Origin: Algibacter sp.
GTDB lineage: Bacteria > Bacteroidota > Bacteroidia > Flavobacteriales > Flavobacteriaceae
Direction of reading: 5' to 3'
DNA length: 64,000 nt
NCBI RefSeq assembly: GCF_029245835.1
Contig: NZ_JAQWOO010000059.1
Coordinates: 1-64,000 of the forward strand
A model generated the notes under the pieces. That model searched no databases. It was not told the DNA's origin and saw only the letters and a list, made by a program, of their open reading frames with translations. Shown here in pieces: positions 1 through 8,117 of the stretch. The position numbers were made by a program, and so were the translations under genes. Every line of letters starts with the position of its first letter. Within the stretch, counting starts at the first letter, position 1.

Positions 1-142
1 GCCTTGATTCATTTTCGTAATTTTGAATTACGAACATAATATTCATTTCAAATCGTCACGCTTCAAAATGAGACTTAAAATACAGACTTACAATAATTTC
101 AAAGAACTTTGTTTAATTTTTAGTGGACACTAGTGAAAATAT

Positions 143-343
143 GTGTTAAGTGACGAATTGGTATCTAGTGATATTGTTGGATGTTCTGCTCCTTCAATTT
201 ATGATAGCAAAGCCACTATAGTTCGAAAAGATGGAAAAAACGTCTTATTGTATATTTGGTACGATAACGAATATGGATACAGTCATCAAGTTATTAGGCT
301 TGCAAAATATATAGCTAAAGTAAGACGTTATACGTATTATTGA
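143..343 (+). pseudogene. C-terminal fragment of glyceraldehyde-3-phosphate dehydrogenase
   Basis: The 66 codons contain the characteristic GAPDH C-terminus: a DIVGC segment, then WYDNEYGYS and the terminal helix ending VRRYTYY. A full GAPDH has over 330 residues, so the NAD-binding domain and the catalytic Cys/His region are absent. A stop (TGA, 134-136) lies three codons upstream of the GTG that opens the frame, and nothing in bases 1-130 reads as more GAPDH. The likely explanation is a remnant left by a deletion or rearrangement or a partial gene copy; expression as a functional enzyme is not expected. A good terminator follows at 405-429, as for a former gene end. Confidence 0.8.
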
Positions 344-404
344 AATACATTTAATTAAAACTTACTCTCAAAATCTAAATTCAATTTTGAATCGTATATA
401 AATT

Positions 405-429
405 AGCCTCTATCGAATGAGGCTTTTTT
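405..429 (+). terminator. Rho-independent terminator after the GAPDH fragment
   Basis: A 6-bp stem AGCCTC/GAGGCT with an 8-base loop is followed by six T residues. It sits 62 bases after the GAPDH fragment stop and before the next gene at 504. Confidence 0.7.
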
Positions 430-503
430 ATGATTTATAATCAATTAATAAACAATATTTTATAAATTCGCAAACCAATTACAACCAATAAATCCATTTA
501 AAA

Positions 504-1127
504 ATGAATCCTATCAAATCATTATTTTTTATAGTATTTACTTGTTTAATTAGCGTAACCTCATTTTCTCAAACAAAAGACAACGACGATACTTTATCGT
601 TATACGAAAGTTCTATTGATAATCAATTTGAATATATTCTTAGAAAATCAGGGAATTTTAAAGGTACAAACGGACAACCTTATGAAGCAGTAAAACGCAG
701 TATGTTTCTAGCTTTAAGAGCACATACTAAAGATTCTTTAAATACGGTTCATAAAAATTTGGCTGAAACACAGGCTGTAGTTAAAAATCAAGCAAAAGAA
801 ATAGCAGATTTAAAATCTAATCTTTCTAATACTAAAGTAGAATTAGATAAAACGAATTCCGAGAAAAACAACATGGCTTTATTTGGTATGCAAATGAGCA
901 AAACTAATTATAATGTGCTTATGTGGGCTATTATTGGGGGCCTATTAGCACTACTTCTTTTCTTTATTTACAAGTTTAAAAATAGTAATGCCATAACAAG
1001 AGAAGCCAATCATAATTTAGCTAAAATTGAAGAAGAATTTGACGAGCACCGAAGAACAGCTTTAGAGCGTGAGCAAAAAGTAAGACGCCAATTACAAGAT
1101 GAAATTAACAAACAGAAAAAAGGATAA
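504..1127 (+). CDS. Secreted membrane-anchored coiled-coil protein, function unknown
   Basis: This 207-residue protein has an N-terminal signal peptide (about residues 1-22, ending SFSQ), an exported segment, a heptad-rich stretch (about 75-125, many K/E/L/N), one strong transmembrane helix (about 137-158) and a highly charged C-terminal tail with further coiled-coil character. The layout suggests a periplasmic coiled coil anchored in the inner membrane with a short cytoplasmic tail. No catalytic motif is visible. Similar small proteins are common in Flavobacteriaceae but I cannot assign a role. It stands alone between a terminator upstream (405-429) and one downstream (1153-1185), so it is probably monocistronic. 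Confidence 0.75.
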   Translation: MNPIKSLFFIVFTCLISVTSFSQTKDNDDTLSLYESSIDNQFEYILRKSGNFKGTNGQPYEAVKRSMFLALRAHTKDSLNTVHKNLAETQAVVKNQAKEIADLKSNLSNTKVELDKTNSEKNNMALFGMQMSKTNYNVLMWAIIGGLLALLLFFIYKFKNSNAITREANHNLAKIEEEFDEHRRTALEREQKVRRQLQDEINKQKKG

Positions 1128-1152
1128 CATACTGTTTTTTCTGTATCCATAT

Positions 1153-1185
1153 AAAAATCTGTAATTGCACGTTACAGATTTTTTT
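1153..1185 (+). terminator. Rho-independent terminator
   Basis: A 12-bp inverted repeat (AAAAATCTGTAA / TTACAGATTTTT, loop of 7) with a T-run lies 25 bases after the stop of the coiled-coil protein gene. The A-rich 5' arm means it could also work from the opposite side. Confidence 0.75.
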
Positions 1186-1242
1186 ATGACGATGTACCGT
1201 CCTGAAAAACTACGTTTTGAAAATAGAAAAACCAACTAAACA

Positions 1243-1274
1243 AAAAAGCAAGCTTTTTATTTAGCTTGCTTTTT
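1243..1274 (-). terminator. Terminator hairpin attached to a tRNA-Tyr 3'-end remnant
   Basis: A perfect 12-bp inverted repeat (AAAAAGCAAGCT / AGCTTGCTTTTT) with an 8-base loop. On the minus strand it lies just downstream of the 17-base tRNA-Tyr 3'-end copy at 1285-1301, reproducing the layout of the intact tRNA and its terminator. It is symmetrical enough to act in both directions. Confidence 0.7.
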
Positions 1275-1284
1275 CTATTTATCC

Positions 1285-1301
1285 GTGGGGAGAGCAGGAT
1301 T
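1285..1301 (-). repeat. 17-base duplicate of the tRNA-Tyr 3' end
   Basis: GTGGGGAGAGCAGGATT is identical to 1445-1461, which is the acceptor and T-arm end of the intact tRNA-Tyr gene 160 bases away in the same orientation. Only the 3' end of a tRNA is present. It may be a decayed tandem tRNA copy or a leftover attachment-site duplication from an element that used this tRNA; the sequence alone does not decide. Confidence 0.65.
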
Positions 1302-1409
1302 AAATATCCTAATTCCCCTCTCGTGAAAATGAAAAGTAACGCTGTTATCACAGCTACACATTTTTTGTTTTCAGAAAAGCCTAAAACAAGTTTTGTCTTT
1401 TTTGAAAAC

Positions 1410-1433
1410 AAAAAAAGTCTGCCAAAGCAGACT
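1410..1433 (-). terminator. Terminator of tRNA-Tyr
   Basis: A 7-bp stem AGTCTGC/GCAGACT with a 4-base loop, followed on the minus strand by a run of U (plus-strand A's at 1410-1416). It starts 13 bases past the tRNA-Tyr 3' end. Confidence 0.75.
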
Positions 1434-1445
1434 TTTCGAGTTAAG

Positions 1446-1527
<82 letters not shown>

Positions 1528-1538
1528 AAAACTGACCG

Positions 1539-1568
1539 CAAATATATTATTGTTTCTTAATTCTGCAA
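1539..1568 (-). promoter_or_regulatory. Bacteroidetes-type promoter for tRNA-Tyr
   Basis: On the minus strand TTG (1566-1568) and TATATTTG (1539-1546) are separated by exactly 19 bases, matching the known Bacteroidetes pattern TTG-N17-23-TAnnTTTG. The tRNA 5' end is 11 bases downstream. Confidence 0.75.
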
Positions 1569-1650
1569 AAGGAAATATGAAAATTTAGTATAAAAATTAT
1601 TATTTGTAATGAAGCCTTGTTTTAGTATCTGAAAGCGTTTAATAATTTTA

Positions 1651-1730
1651 TACACCTAAAATCCCCTCGAGGTAACAATAGTAATATTAAACTTAATAAG
1701 TTGCCCACTTGAGGGGACTTTAGGGGTGTA
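1651..1730. repeat. 80-base inverted repeat downstream of the TonB-type receptor operon
   Basis: The arms 1651-1669 and 1711-1730 pair almost completely (TACACCTAAAaTCCCCTC with GAGGGGAcTTTAGGGGTGTA), enclosing about 41 bases. It starts 17 bases after the receptor gene end on the minus strand, so it may stop transcription or protect the mRNA 3' end. The sequence has the look of a dispersed intergenic palindrome rather than a simple terminator because no clear U-run follows. Confidence 0.6.
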
Positions 1731-1747
1731 TCTTTAACTTTTTATAC

Positions 1748-4489
1748 CTATATCTCATAACGTACTCTAAACGAAATAAATCGTGGTTGTATAAAGGTCT
1801 CAGAATTAATTACAGATAAATTATTAGCACTATTTCTTATTCTTGAATCGATATCTAATAAGTTAGTGGCTTTAACTTCATATTCCCATTTAGAGTCTTC
1901 ATCTTTTCTATACGATAATGAGGCATCCCATGTTTCAAAAGATTGTGATGGATTCACACCATCATCTTGATTGGTATAGGTATAATCTGTTTGAAACGTT
2001 AATGATTTCCAGATGTAAGCATCAAAATCTATAGATGGTGCATTGGTAACAAACTTTGTGGAATTAGAGCCTTGATTATTATCTGAAATACTATAGCGAT
2101 ATCTTAATCTTACATTTGGCGCTTCCCTAAAATTGGTACGTAATTCTGGTGTGTAGGTTTGTGTAAAGCGTTCATTTAAGGATTGTCTGTTTTGAATAAA
2201 CTGATTAATTTTACTATAGTTAAAATTAGTAGAAAGTCCTGCTCTTAATTTCCCAAAAGTACGCTGTATACGTCCGTTTGCTGAAACACTTTCATCTGCA
2301 AAATTAGAGTTGAAAAATGTGATTGTTCTAATCACGTTTTCAAAATTAGTTAACCCTCGTATCTGATCTATATTTTTATTATATGATAAACGCGCAAAAA
2401 CGTTAGTATAATTAAAAAGATTAAAACTCCTATAAAATAAACTCACATTATGTGATAAAGCATTTTGCAGGTCTGGCTCACCAAATTGAATACTATTGAA
2501 GTTATTAAACACCAAACCCTGTGCTAATCGTGTAACATCTGTAAATTGGTTTCGCATTTGGTATCGAAGCGTTAAACTTTCACTCTTTTTAAACTGAATG
2601 CGGGTTTCAAAATCTGGTAAAAATCTAAAAAAATTATCTTCAAACGTATCTCCAAACTGACTGTTTTTATTTCCGTAGGCATGTAAAGAAAATCCTGGTG
2701 TAAATGTAAATATGCCTAATTTTAGAGTATAATGTGTGCCTAAATACACATCACTAAAATTATATTCAGTATCGTTTGTTGCGCGACCATCATTAAATGT
2801 TGGTGTAGGTTCAAATTGAGAATCATCATCTAAAAATTGAAAAATATTAGAGTTAAATTCTTGACGGCTCAAAATAATTCCTAGTGTGATGTTTATGTTA
2901 CTTTTAGCATTAAGGATGTTATAATAATCCAACTTAGCATCTATTTGATTGGATTTTATACGTCTGTTTTGACCTATATCATAATTATCTAAAGTCGTTA
3001 CAAATCCAATCGCTTCAGCTGTAGTATCAAACCCATCCCTATCATTTGGATTTAACTCATCGTTATTATCAGGATCATTCACTAATAAGGCATTGTAAAA
3101 CGGATCTTCATTTTTTATTAAATGTTGGGCTTCAAAAGCAAAAATATTTGTTTCATTAAGGGTGTAATAATAATTTATATTTTGATTGATACTAAAAGGG
3201 GTAACTTCATCTGACTGTTCTGTACTCCCTAAAACAGACGAAAAAAGACTTTGAGTTTGTACATCTTTTGAGAAACGTCCTAAAATATCATAATCCAATT
3301 GATTGTTAATATTAGGCTTATATGCAGCACTTAGTTTTAATAAGCCTTGATTAGAACGCTCTTTACTATTTTGCTCGGTAGCTTCATCTGGAATACCAAT
3401 ATCTGAATCTGTATATTGAACAAAACGAACTTCTTTAGATAAAATTCTACTACTATTATAGATTGCAAAACCACTAATATCTAAACCTTGACTAGGTGAG
3501 TAACTAAAGTTTGTAGCGGCAAGTTTATTTTCAATTTCTAGGGCATTGTTTTGTGTGGTTAGAAAATCAAGACCGTTATCTCCCAAATTAATACTTGTAC
3601 CACTGCTTCGGCTAGGGGCTCTAAAACCGCCACCAAAACCTCTTAGATCTCTTCGAGTTAATGCTAATTCGCCAGTATTATTTAAATCTCCAATAAAATT
3701 TAAACTGAATTTTGGACTGTAATAAAATAATTTGGGCTGTAACAAATAGAGTTCATTATCTGGAGACGCACCACTACCAGCAGTTACATTACCGAACCAA
3801 AAGTTTTCCTTTCCTTCTTTAAGTTTTATATTTAATGCAACATTATCTTGATTGTTAGTAACACCACTTAATTGGCCAACTTCAGAATAATTTCTTAATA
3901 CTTGAATCTTATCAACCGCATTTGAAGGAATATTTTTTATGCCTAACTTGGTATCACCATCAAAAAAATCCTTTCCGTTTACCATCAATTTATTTACAAC
4001 TTTTCCTTCTACTTCAACTTGTCCATCATCATTTATCTCAACTCCAGGTAATTTTTCCAGAACATCTTCAAGTTTTCGTTCGGTTCCATTTTTAAAAGAA
4101 TCTGCGTTATATACTAATGTATCGCCTTTTACTGTAACGGGCATTTCATAGGTTAATTCTACAGCATCTAATACGTTATCGGCTTCTAAAACAATATCTT
4201 TTATAATATCCTCTTCTTTTGTTGATAGCGTTTCAGTAAACGTTTTCATACCAATATAACTTACTTGTATACTATAAGATGTGTTTTTTGACAAATTCAA
4301 TCTGTAACGCCCATCTTGATTGGTAATGCCGTAAGATTGTAATGTTTTAGTGTCTTGATTAATAGCAATAACATTTGCTAACTCAAGAGCGTCTCCAATA
4401 CTATCTTTTACAATACCTTGAAATTTAACTTGTGAAAATGTGATGTTGATTGCAAAAAGTAGGGTAACGAAAATTAATTTGTTTATCAT
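1748..4489 (-). CDS. TonB-dependent-receptor-like outer-membrane beta-barrel protein
   Basis: This 913-residue protein has a signal peptide (1-19, ending TFSQ), a carboxypeptidase-regulatory-like beta-sandwich (about 22-105, including the DGRYRLNL segment), a plug-like domain (about 115-230 with LEDVLEKLPGVEI and a VNGKDFF motif) and a long barrel rich in alternating aromatic and polar residues. This matches the outer-membrane beta-barrel family that resembles SusC/TonB receptors but has no SusD partner. It is the last gene of a minus-strand operon behind two GLPGLI genes (38-base gap), a pairing seen repeatedly in Bacteroidota. The substrate is unknown; peptide or metal uptake or export are all possible. 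Confidence 0.85.
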   Translation of the reverse strand: MINKLIFVTLLFAINITFSQVKFQGIVKDSIGDALELANVIAINQDTKTLQSYGITNQDGRYRLNLSKNTSYSIQVSYIGMKTFTETLSTKEEDIIKDIVLEADNVLDAVELTYEMPVTVKGDTLVYNADSFKNGTERKLEDVLEKLPGVEINDDGQVEVEGKVVNKLMVNGKDFFDGDTKLGIKNIPSNAVDKIQVLRNYSEVGQLSGVTNNQDNVALNIKLKEGKENFWFGNVTAGSGASPDNELYLLQPKLFYYSPKFSLNFIGDLNNTGELALTRRDLRGFGGGFRAPSRSSGTSINLGDNGLDFLTTQNNALEIENKLAATNFSYSPSQGLDISGFAIYNSSRILSKEVRFVQYTDSDIGIPDEATEQNSKERSNQGLLKLSAAYKPNINNQLDYDILGRFSKDVQTQSLFSSVLGSTEQSDEVTPFSINQNINYYYTLNETNIFAFEAQHLIKNEDPFYNALLVNDPDNNDELNPNDRDGFDTTAEAIGFVTTLDNYDIGQNRRIKSNQIDAKLDYYNILNAKSNINITLGIILSRQEFNSNIFQFLDDDSQFEPTPTFNDGRATNDTEYNFSDVYLGTHYTLKLGIFTFTPGFSLHAYGNKNSQFGDTFEDNFFRFLPDFETRIQFKKSESLTLRYQMRNQFTDVTRLAQGLVFNNFNSIQFGEPDLQNALSHNVSLFYRSFNLFNYTNVFARLSYNKNIDQIRGLTNFENVIRTITFFNSNFADESVSANGRIQRTFGKLRAGLSTNFNYSKINQFIQNRQSLNERFTQTYTPELRTNFREAPNVRLRYRYSISDNNQGSNSTKFVTNAPSIDFDAYIWKSLTFQTDYTYTNQDDGVNPSQSFETWDASLSYRKDEDSKWEYEVKATNLLDIDSRIRNSANNLSVINSETFIQPRFISFRVRYEI

Positions 4490-4527
4490 TATTTGGTTAG
4501 TTCTATTTTTATTAAAAATCTTTTTAT

Positions 4528-5409
4528 TTATCTACCTCCTCCTGGTCTTCCTCCACTTCTTCCTCGATTTCCCCTAAACTCTTCCATTTTTTTGGTAATG
4601 ATTTCGTTGTATTCGCGTTTAGTTACAACTTGACCTTTTTTTGGTGCTTCGATTTCAGTTTTTTCTTTCGGATTTATTACAATTTTAGAACAAAGCATTA
4701 CGGTATTACCAGCACTTACTTCTAATATTAAACCTGGTAAACCCCAATACTCTGATGGCCCTTGGCTTACAGGTATTTGTGGCGTATACCAAGCAATAAC
4801 ATCTACCATTTTAGGCGTTTCATCTTCTTTGATTATTTCTTTTAGATTAGTAGAATCTTTAACATTAAAAGAATCTGAGTTTCTTTTATTATTTCCTCGT
4901 TTTGGAGGTGACATATCAATCTCTGTAGAAACCTTTTTAGCTGTAGCCTTAAAACACATATATTGCCCTATTTGTTTGGTTTCAGTTCCCATCTTCCATT
5001 CCAAAGGTTGCATGTCTTCTTTAATTAAAAATTGCTTTCCAAAAAACTCTTGATCTTGAATAAACGTACGCGATTTTATATTTTTATACTGTGCCCCTGG
5101 CGAAAAACTGCTACCAAAAAAACTAGAGCCTCTTCCATTTACTGGTGATGACAATTTTTCATCTTCTTTAAATATAGACTCTTCTTTATCAAAGGTTAAA
5201 ATGTATGTCTTTTCTAACCAAGATTTCATACGTGCTTCTATCTGTTTTTTTTGTTGTTCGCTCATTTGACCTCCTCGATTAAAACGACTCATGTCCATAG
5301 TAGTTTTTGAGAAATAATATGCTTTTCCTTGAAATTCCTGGGTATTTGCTGAGGAAGAAATGAGTAGAACAAAACAAAGAATTGATAATTTATAAGGTAT
5401 TAATTTCAT
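4528..5409 (-). CDS. GLPGLI family secreted protein (second copy)
   Basis: This 293-residue protein has a signal peptide (about 1-23) and, near residue 220, the signature YWGLPGLILEV that names the GLPGLI family (TIGR01200). The C-terminus is Gly/Arg-rich (RGRSGGRPGGGR). It shares long colinear stretches with the upstream paralogue at 5522-6382, for instance FQGKAYYFSK near the mature N-terminus and the segment around the GLPGLI signature, so the two arose by tandem duplication. The family is exported and its function is unknown; genes sit next to TonB-type barrels as here, which suggests a periplasmic or surface partner of the receptor encoded 38 bases downstream. Confidence 0.85.
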   Translation of the reverse strand: MKLIPYKLSILCFVLLISSSANTQEFQGKAYYFSKTTMDMSRFNRGGQMSEQQKKQIEARMKSWLEKTYILTFDKEESIFKEDEKLSSPVNGRGSSFFGSSFSPGAQYKNIKSRTFIQDQEFFGKQFLIKEDMQPLEWKMGTETKQIGQYMCFKATAKKVSTEIDMSPPKRGNNKRNSDSFNVKDSTNLKEIIKEDETPKMVDVIAWYTPQIPVSQGPSEYWGLPGLILEVSAGNTVMLCSKIVINPKEKTEIEAPKKGQVVTKREYNEIITKKMEEFRGNRGRSGGRPGGGR

Positions 5410-5521
5410 AATTATAAAAATGTAATATGTGCATTTAGACTAAATTATTAACTTTAAGTTTAAAACTAATTCGTTAATTTTTAGTTAAAATGGTTATTTA
5501 CTTTTTACAAAAAATGAACTA

Positions 5522-6382
5522 TCAACGTCTTCTTCTCCCTCGGTTATCTCTGAACTCTTGCATTTTATTCATGATCGTATTTTGGTATTCCGTTTTGGAA
5601 ACTTCTTTACCTTTGTTTGGAGCTTCAATTTTTGTTTTCTCTTTTGGGTTAATAATAACCTTAGAACATAGCATTACAGTATCGCCTACACTCACTTCTA
5701 AAATTAAGCCTGGTAATCCCCAATATTCCAAAGGGCCATGACTTACAGGTATCTGCGGTGTATACCAAGCTTCTATTTGTGTCATTTCTATAGTATCTAT
5801 CTGCGCTTCAATATTAGGTTTATTAACCATGCTATTCGTTGAATCTACTTGCTTTGTTTTTTCACTTTTTCTGAGCTTATCCCAAGAAAAAGCCCACCAA
5901 TTTAGTTCAGAACTAGGTATTACACTTACCGCTTTAAAACAGGTATATTGTCCTATGGTCTTTGTTTCAGAGCCCATAACCCACTGTAAAGCCTGAATTT
6001 TATCTTTAATTAAAAATTTCTTACCATAAAACTCTTGTTCTTGTAATAATGTATTTGTTTTTACATTTTTATATTGAAGACCTGGTGTGAAATTCTTGCC
6101 CCAAGAATCAGTCGCTCCCGATATGGCATCTAATTTTTCATCTTCCTTAAATACAGATTCCTCTATATTAAAGGTTAGTATATATGTCTTTTCCAATCTA
6201 TTTTTTAAACGTTCAGCTACTTGTTTCTTTTGTTGAGCACTTAGTTTAGCACCCCAAGCTCCTAGCTCTAATGTTGATTTTGAAAAGTAATATGCTTTAC
6301 CTTGAAAATCTTGTGCCTGTGATGAGAATGATGCTAATATGATGAAACATAAAAAAGCAAATTTGATTATAATAGTTTTCAT
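5522..6382 (-). CDS. GLPGLI family secreted protein (first copy)
   Basis: This 286-residue protein has a signal peptide (1-23, ending SSQAQ) and the YWGLPGLILEV signature near residue 216. It ends in a short Arg-rich tail. It is the promoter-proximal gene of a three-gene operon (this gene, its paralogue 112 bases downstream, then the TonB-type receptor). The middle region (about 160-190) differs most from the paralogue, which may mark the partner-specific part. The function of the family is not established. Confidence 0.85.
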   Translation of the reverse strand: MKTIIIKFAFLCFIILASFSSQAQDFQGKAYYFSKSTLELGAWGAKLSAQQKKQVAERLKNRLEKTYILTFNIEESVFKEDEKLDAISGATDSWGKNFTPGLQYKNVKTNTLLQEQEFYGKKFLIKDKIQALQWVMGSETKTIGQYTCFKAVSVIPSSELNWWAFSWDKLRKSEKTKQVDSTNSMVNKPNIEAQIDTIEMTQIEAWYTPQIPVSHGPLEYWGLPGLILEVSVGDTVMLCSKVIINPKEKTKIEAPNKGKEVSKTEYQNTIMNKMQEFRDNRGRRRR

Positions 6383-6401
6383 TGTAAAGTGTTTTGTTTA
6401 A

Positions 6402-6409
6402 CAAATATA
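6402..6409 (-). promoter_or_regulatory. Probable -7 element of the GLPGLI/receptor operon
   Basis: On the minus strand TATATTTG fits TAnnTTTG and lies 19 bases before the first GLPGLI start codon. I do not see a well-placed TTG 17-23 bases further upstream, so this is only a partial match. Confidence 0.4.
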
Positions 6410-6525
6410 ATGAATAATTAAACATTATATTTTGTTATCTCTAAATAAAGAAAATTATCCTTAATTCTTGGCATGACTCGTACTTGGATGCATATACTAC
6501 TAAAATCAGAAAAAAGTCTAAAACA

Positions 6526-6549
6526 AATAATAATAATAATAATAATAAT
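6526..6549. repeat. (AAT)8 microsatellite
   Basis: Eight perfect AAT units in the divergent intergenic region between the GLPGLI operon and the gene at 6630, about 80 bases before the latter. Its length may vary between strains; there is no direct evidence that it acts on either promoter. Confidence 0.85.
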
Positions 6550-6629
6550 ATTGAATTATAAATATTCGAGATTACGGCCTTAAGTTAATTTGCAAAAAGT
6601 GGTTTGATTTTTGTACTTTTCAAACCGCA

Positions 6630-7409
6630 ATGAAATATACGTATTACATCTTTCTTTTCTTTTCGGTTTCAATATTCGCACAAGAATCTATTGTAGCAAA
6701 ACTCATTAATAAATCAAATTTAAACGCCGAAAAGCTAATATCTATAGATAATTTTGGCACAACATATTACTTAACTAATGATGTAATATATAAAAAAACT
6801 GAAAACAAAACCATCACTTATAACAATTTACAATTAGGCACATTACATTCAGCAAACACTTTTAATCCGCTAAAAATCAATCTGTTTTACAAAGATTTTA
6901 ATACCGTAATTATACTTGATAATCGATTAGCAGAAGTATTTAAAATAGACTTCAATACACTTACTGATTATAAAAACGTTTCGCATATTTCAACAGGTCA
7001 TGATAACACCATTTGGATTTTTAATCAAGACTTTCAAAAACTAGAATTGTTCGACTATAAATCCCAAACTATACGGGCACAAACAGTACCAGTACAAAGT
7101 GGCGTTCTCGATTTAAAAAGTAATTACAACTACTGCTATTTACTTACAGAAAACTTTTTGTATATATATAATTATTTTGGAAGTCTATTGAAAAAAGTAA
7201 AAAACGACGGTTATACCGCTTTAGTTGAAAGCAATGAAAACGTTATCTTAAAAAAAGGTAACACCTTATTCTTATTGAAGCGAAATCAAGAAAAAATATT
7301 ACCCATTATAACTCCAAATTTGTTGATAAATCAGTTTTTTGTAACCAACGAAACCTTGTATATTTACAACAGCGAAATCTTAGAAAAATTTGAATTAAAA
7401 ATTAAGTAA
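6630..7409 (+). CDS. Secreted beta-propeller-like protein, function unknown
   Basis: This 259-residue protein has a signal peptide (about 1-17, ending FAQ). The rest is a succession of short beta-strand-like repeats with aromatic and asparagine turns (for example DNTIWIF, NFLYIYN, NETLYIYN), which suggests a small WD40/NHL-like propeller. No catalytic residues are evident. It ends 3 bases before the deoxynucleoside kinase start, so the two are cotranscribed, although a functional link between an exported propeller and a cytosolic kinase is not obvious. The gene seems to be a conserved hypothetical of flavobacteria. Confidence 0.7.
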   Translation: MKYTYYIFLFFSVSIFAQESIVAKLINKSNLNAEKLISIDNFGTTYYLTNDVIYKKTENKTITYNNLQLGTLHSANTFNPLKINLFYKDFNTVIILDNRLAEVFKIDFNTLTDYKNVSHISTGHDNTIWIFNQDFQKLELFDYKSQTIRAQTVPVQSGVLDLKSNYNYCYLLTENFLYIYNYFGSLLKKVKNDGYTALVESNENVILKKGNTLFLLKRNQEKILPIITPNLLINQFFVTNETLYIYNSEILEKFELKIK

Positions 7410-7412
7410 ACT

Positions 7413-8027
7413 ATGCATATTGCTATTGCCGGAAATATTGGTGCTGGAAAAACAACCCTGACAAAATTATTAGCCAAACATTATAGATGGGAAGCGCAAT
7501 TAGAAGATGTTGTAGACAATCCATATTTAGATGATTTTTATAATCAAATGGAACGCTGGAGTTTCAACTTACAAGTATACTTCTTAAATAGCAGATTTCG
7601 CCAAGTACTACAAATTCGTCAGAGTGGAAAAGACATTATTCAAGATAGAACCATTTATGAAGACGCAAACATTTTCGCTCCTAACTTGCACGCTATGGGT
7701 TTAATGACAAATCGCGATTTTGAAAACTATAAATCCCTTTTCGATTTAATGGAATCTCTTGTTCAAGGTCCAGATGTTTTAATCTACCTTCGAAGCTCAA
7801 TTCCTAATCTGGTATCTCAAATTCATAAACGAGGGCGTGATTATGAAAATTCTATTAGTATTGATTATTTAAGTAGGTTGAATGAACGTTATGAAGCTTG
7901 GATACATGGCTATGATAAAGGAAAACTACTAATTATTGACGTAGATAATTTAAATTTTGTAGATAACCCTGAAGATCTAGGTAACGTAATAAACACCATT
8001 GATGCGGAAATAAACGGACTTTTCTAG
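7413..8027 (+). CDS. Deoxynucleoside kinase
   Basis: This 204-residue protein belongs to the deoxynucleoside kinase (dNK) family, which phosphorylates deoxyribonucleosides in nucleotide salvage using ATP. Visible motifs are the P-loop GNIGAGKTT (7-15), the Q/W region around WSFNLQVYFL that shapes the base pocket, the DRTIYED motif carrying the catalytic acidic residue region, and the Arg-rich lid KRGRDYE. Length matches bacterial dAdo/dGuo kinases. The substrate (dA, dG or broader) cannot be read from sequence. It follows the secreted propeller gene by 3 bases. Confidence 0.88.
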   Translation: MHIAIAGNIGAGKTTLTKLLAKHYRWEAQLEDVVDNPYLDDFYNQMERWSFNLQVYFLNSRFRQVLQIRQSGKDIIQDRTIYEDANIFAPNLHAMGLMTNRDFENYKSLFDLMESLVQGPDVLIYLRSSIPNLVSQIHKRGRDYENSISIDYLSRLNERYEAWIHGYDKGKLLIIDVDNLNFVDNPEDLGNVINTIDAEINGLF

Positions 8028-8037
8028 AGTTTTGAGA

Positions 8038-8062
8038 GTTACCCTAAAGGGTCGAGCTTTCC
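8038..8062 (-). repeat. Partial copy of a dispersed intergenic repeat (right end only)
   Basis: On the minus strand it reads GGAAAGCTCGACCCTTTAGGGTAAC, a small hairpin (GACCC/GGGT) that matches the right-hand end of the two fuller copies at 18713-18878 and 21701-21793. The left-end motif is not present here. Confidence 0.6.
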
Positions 8063-8117
8063 ACTGAAATTCCTAATGATATTATATGCAATCAATTCTT
8101 TATTCGTAGAATACCTA

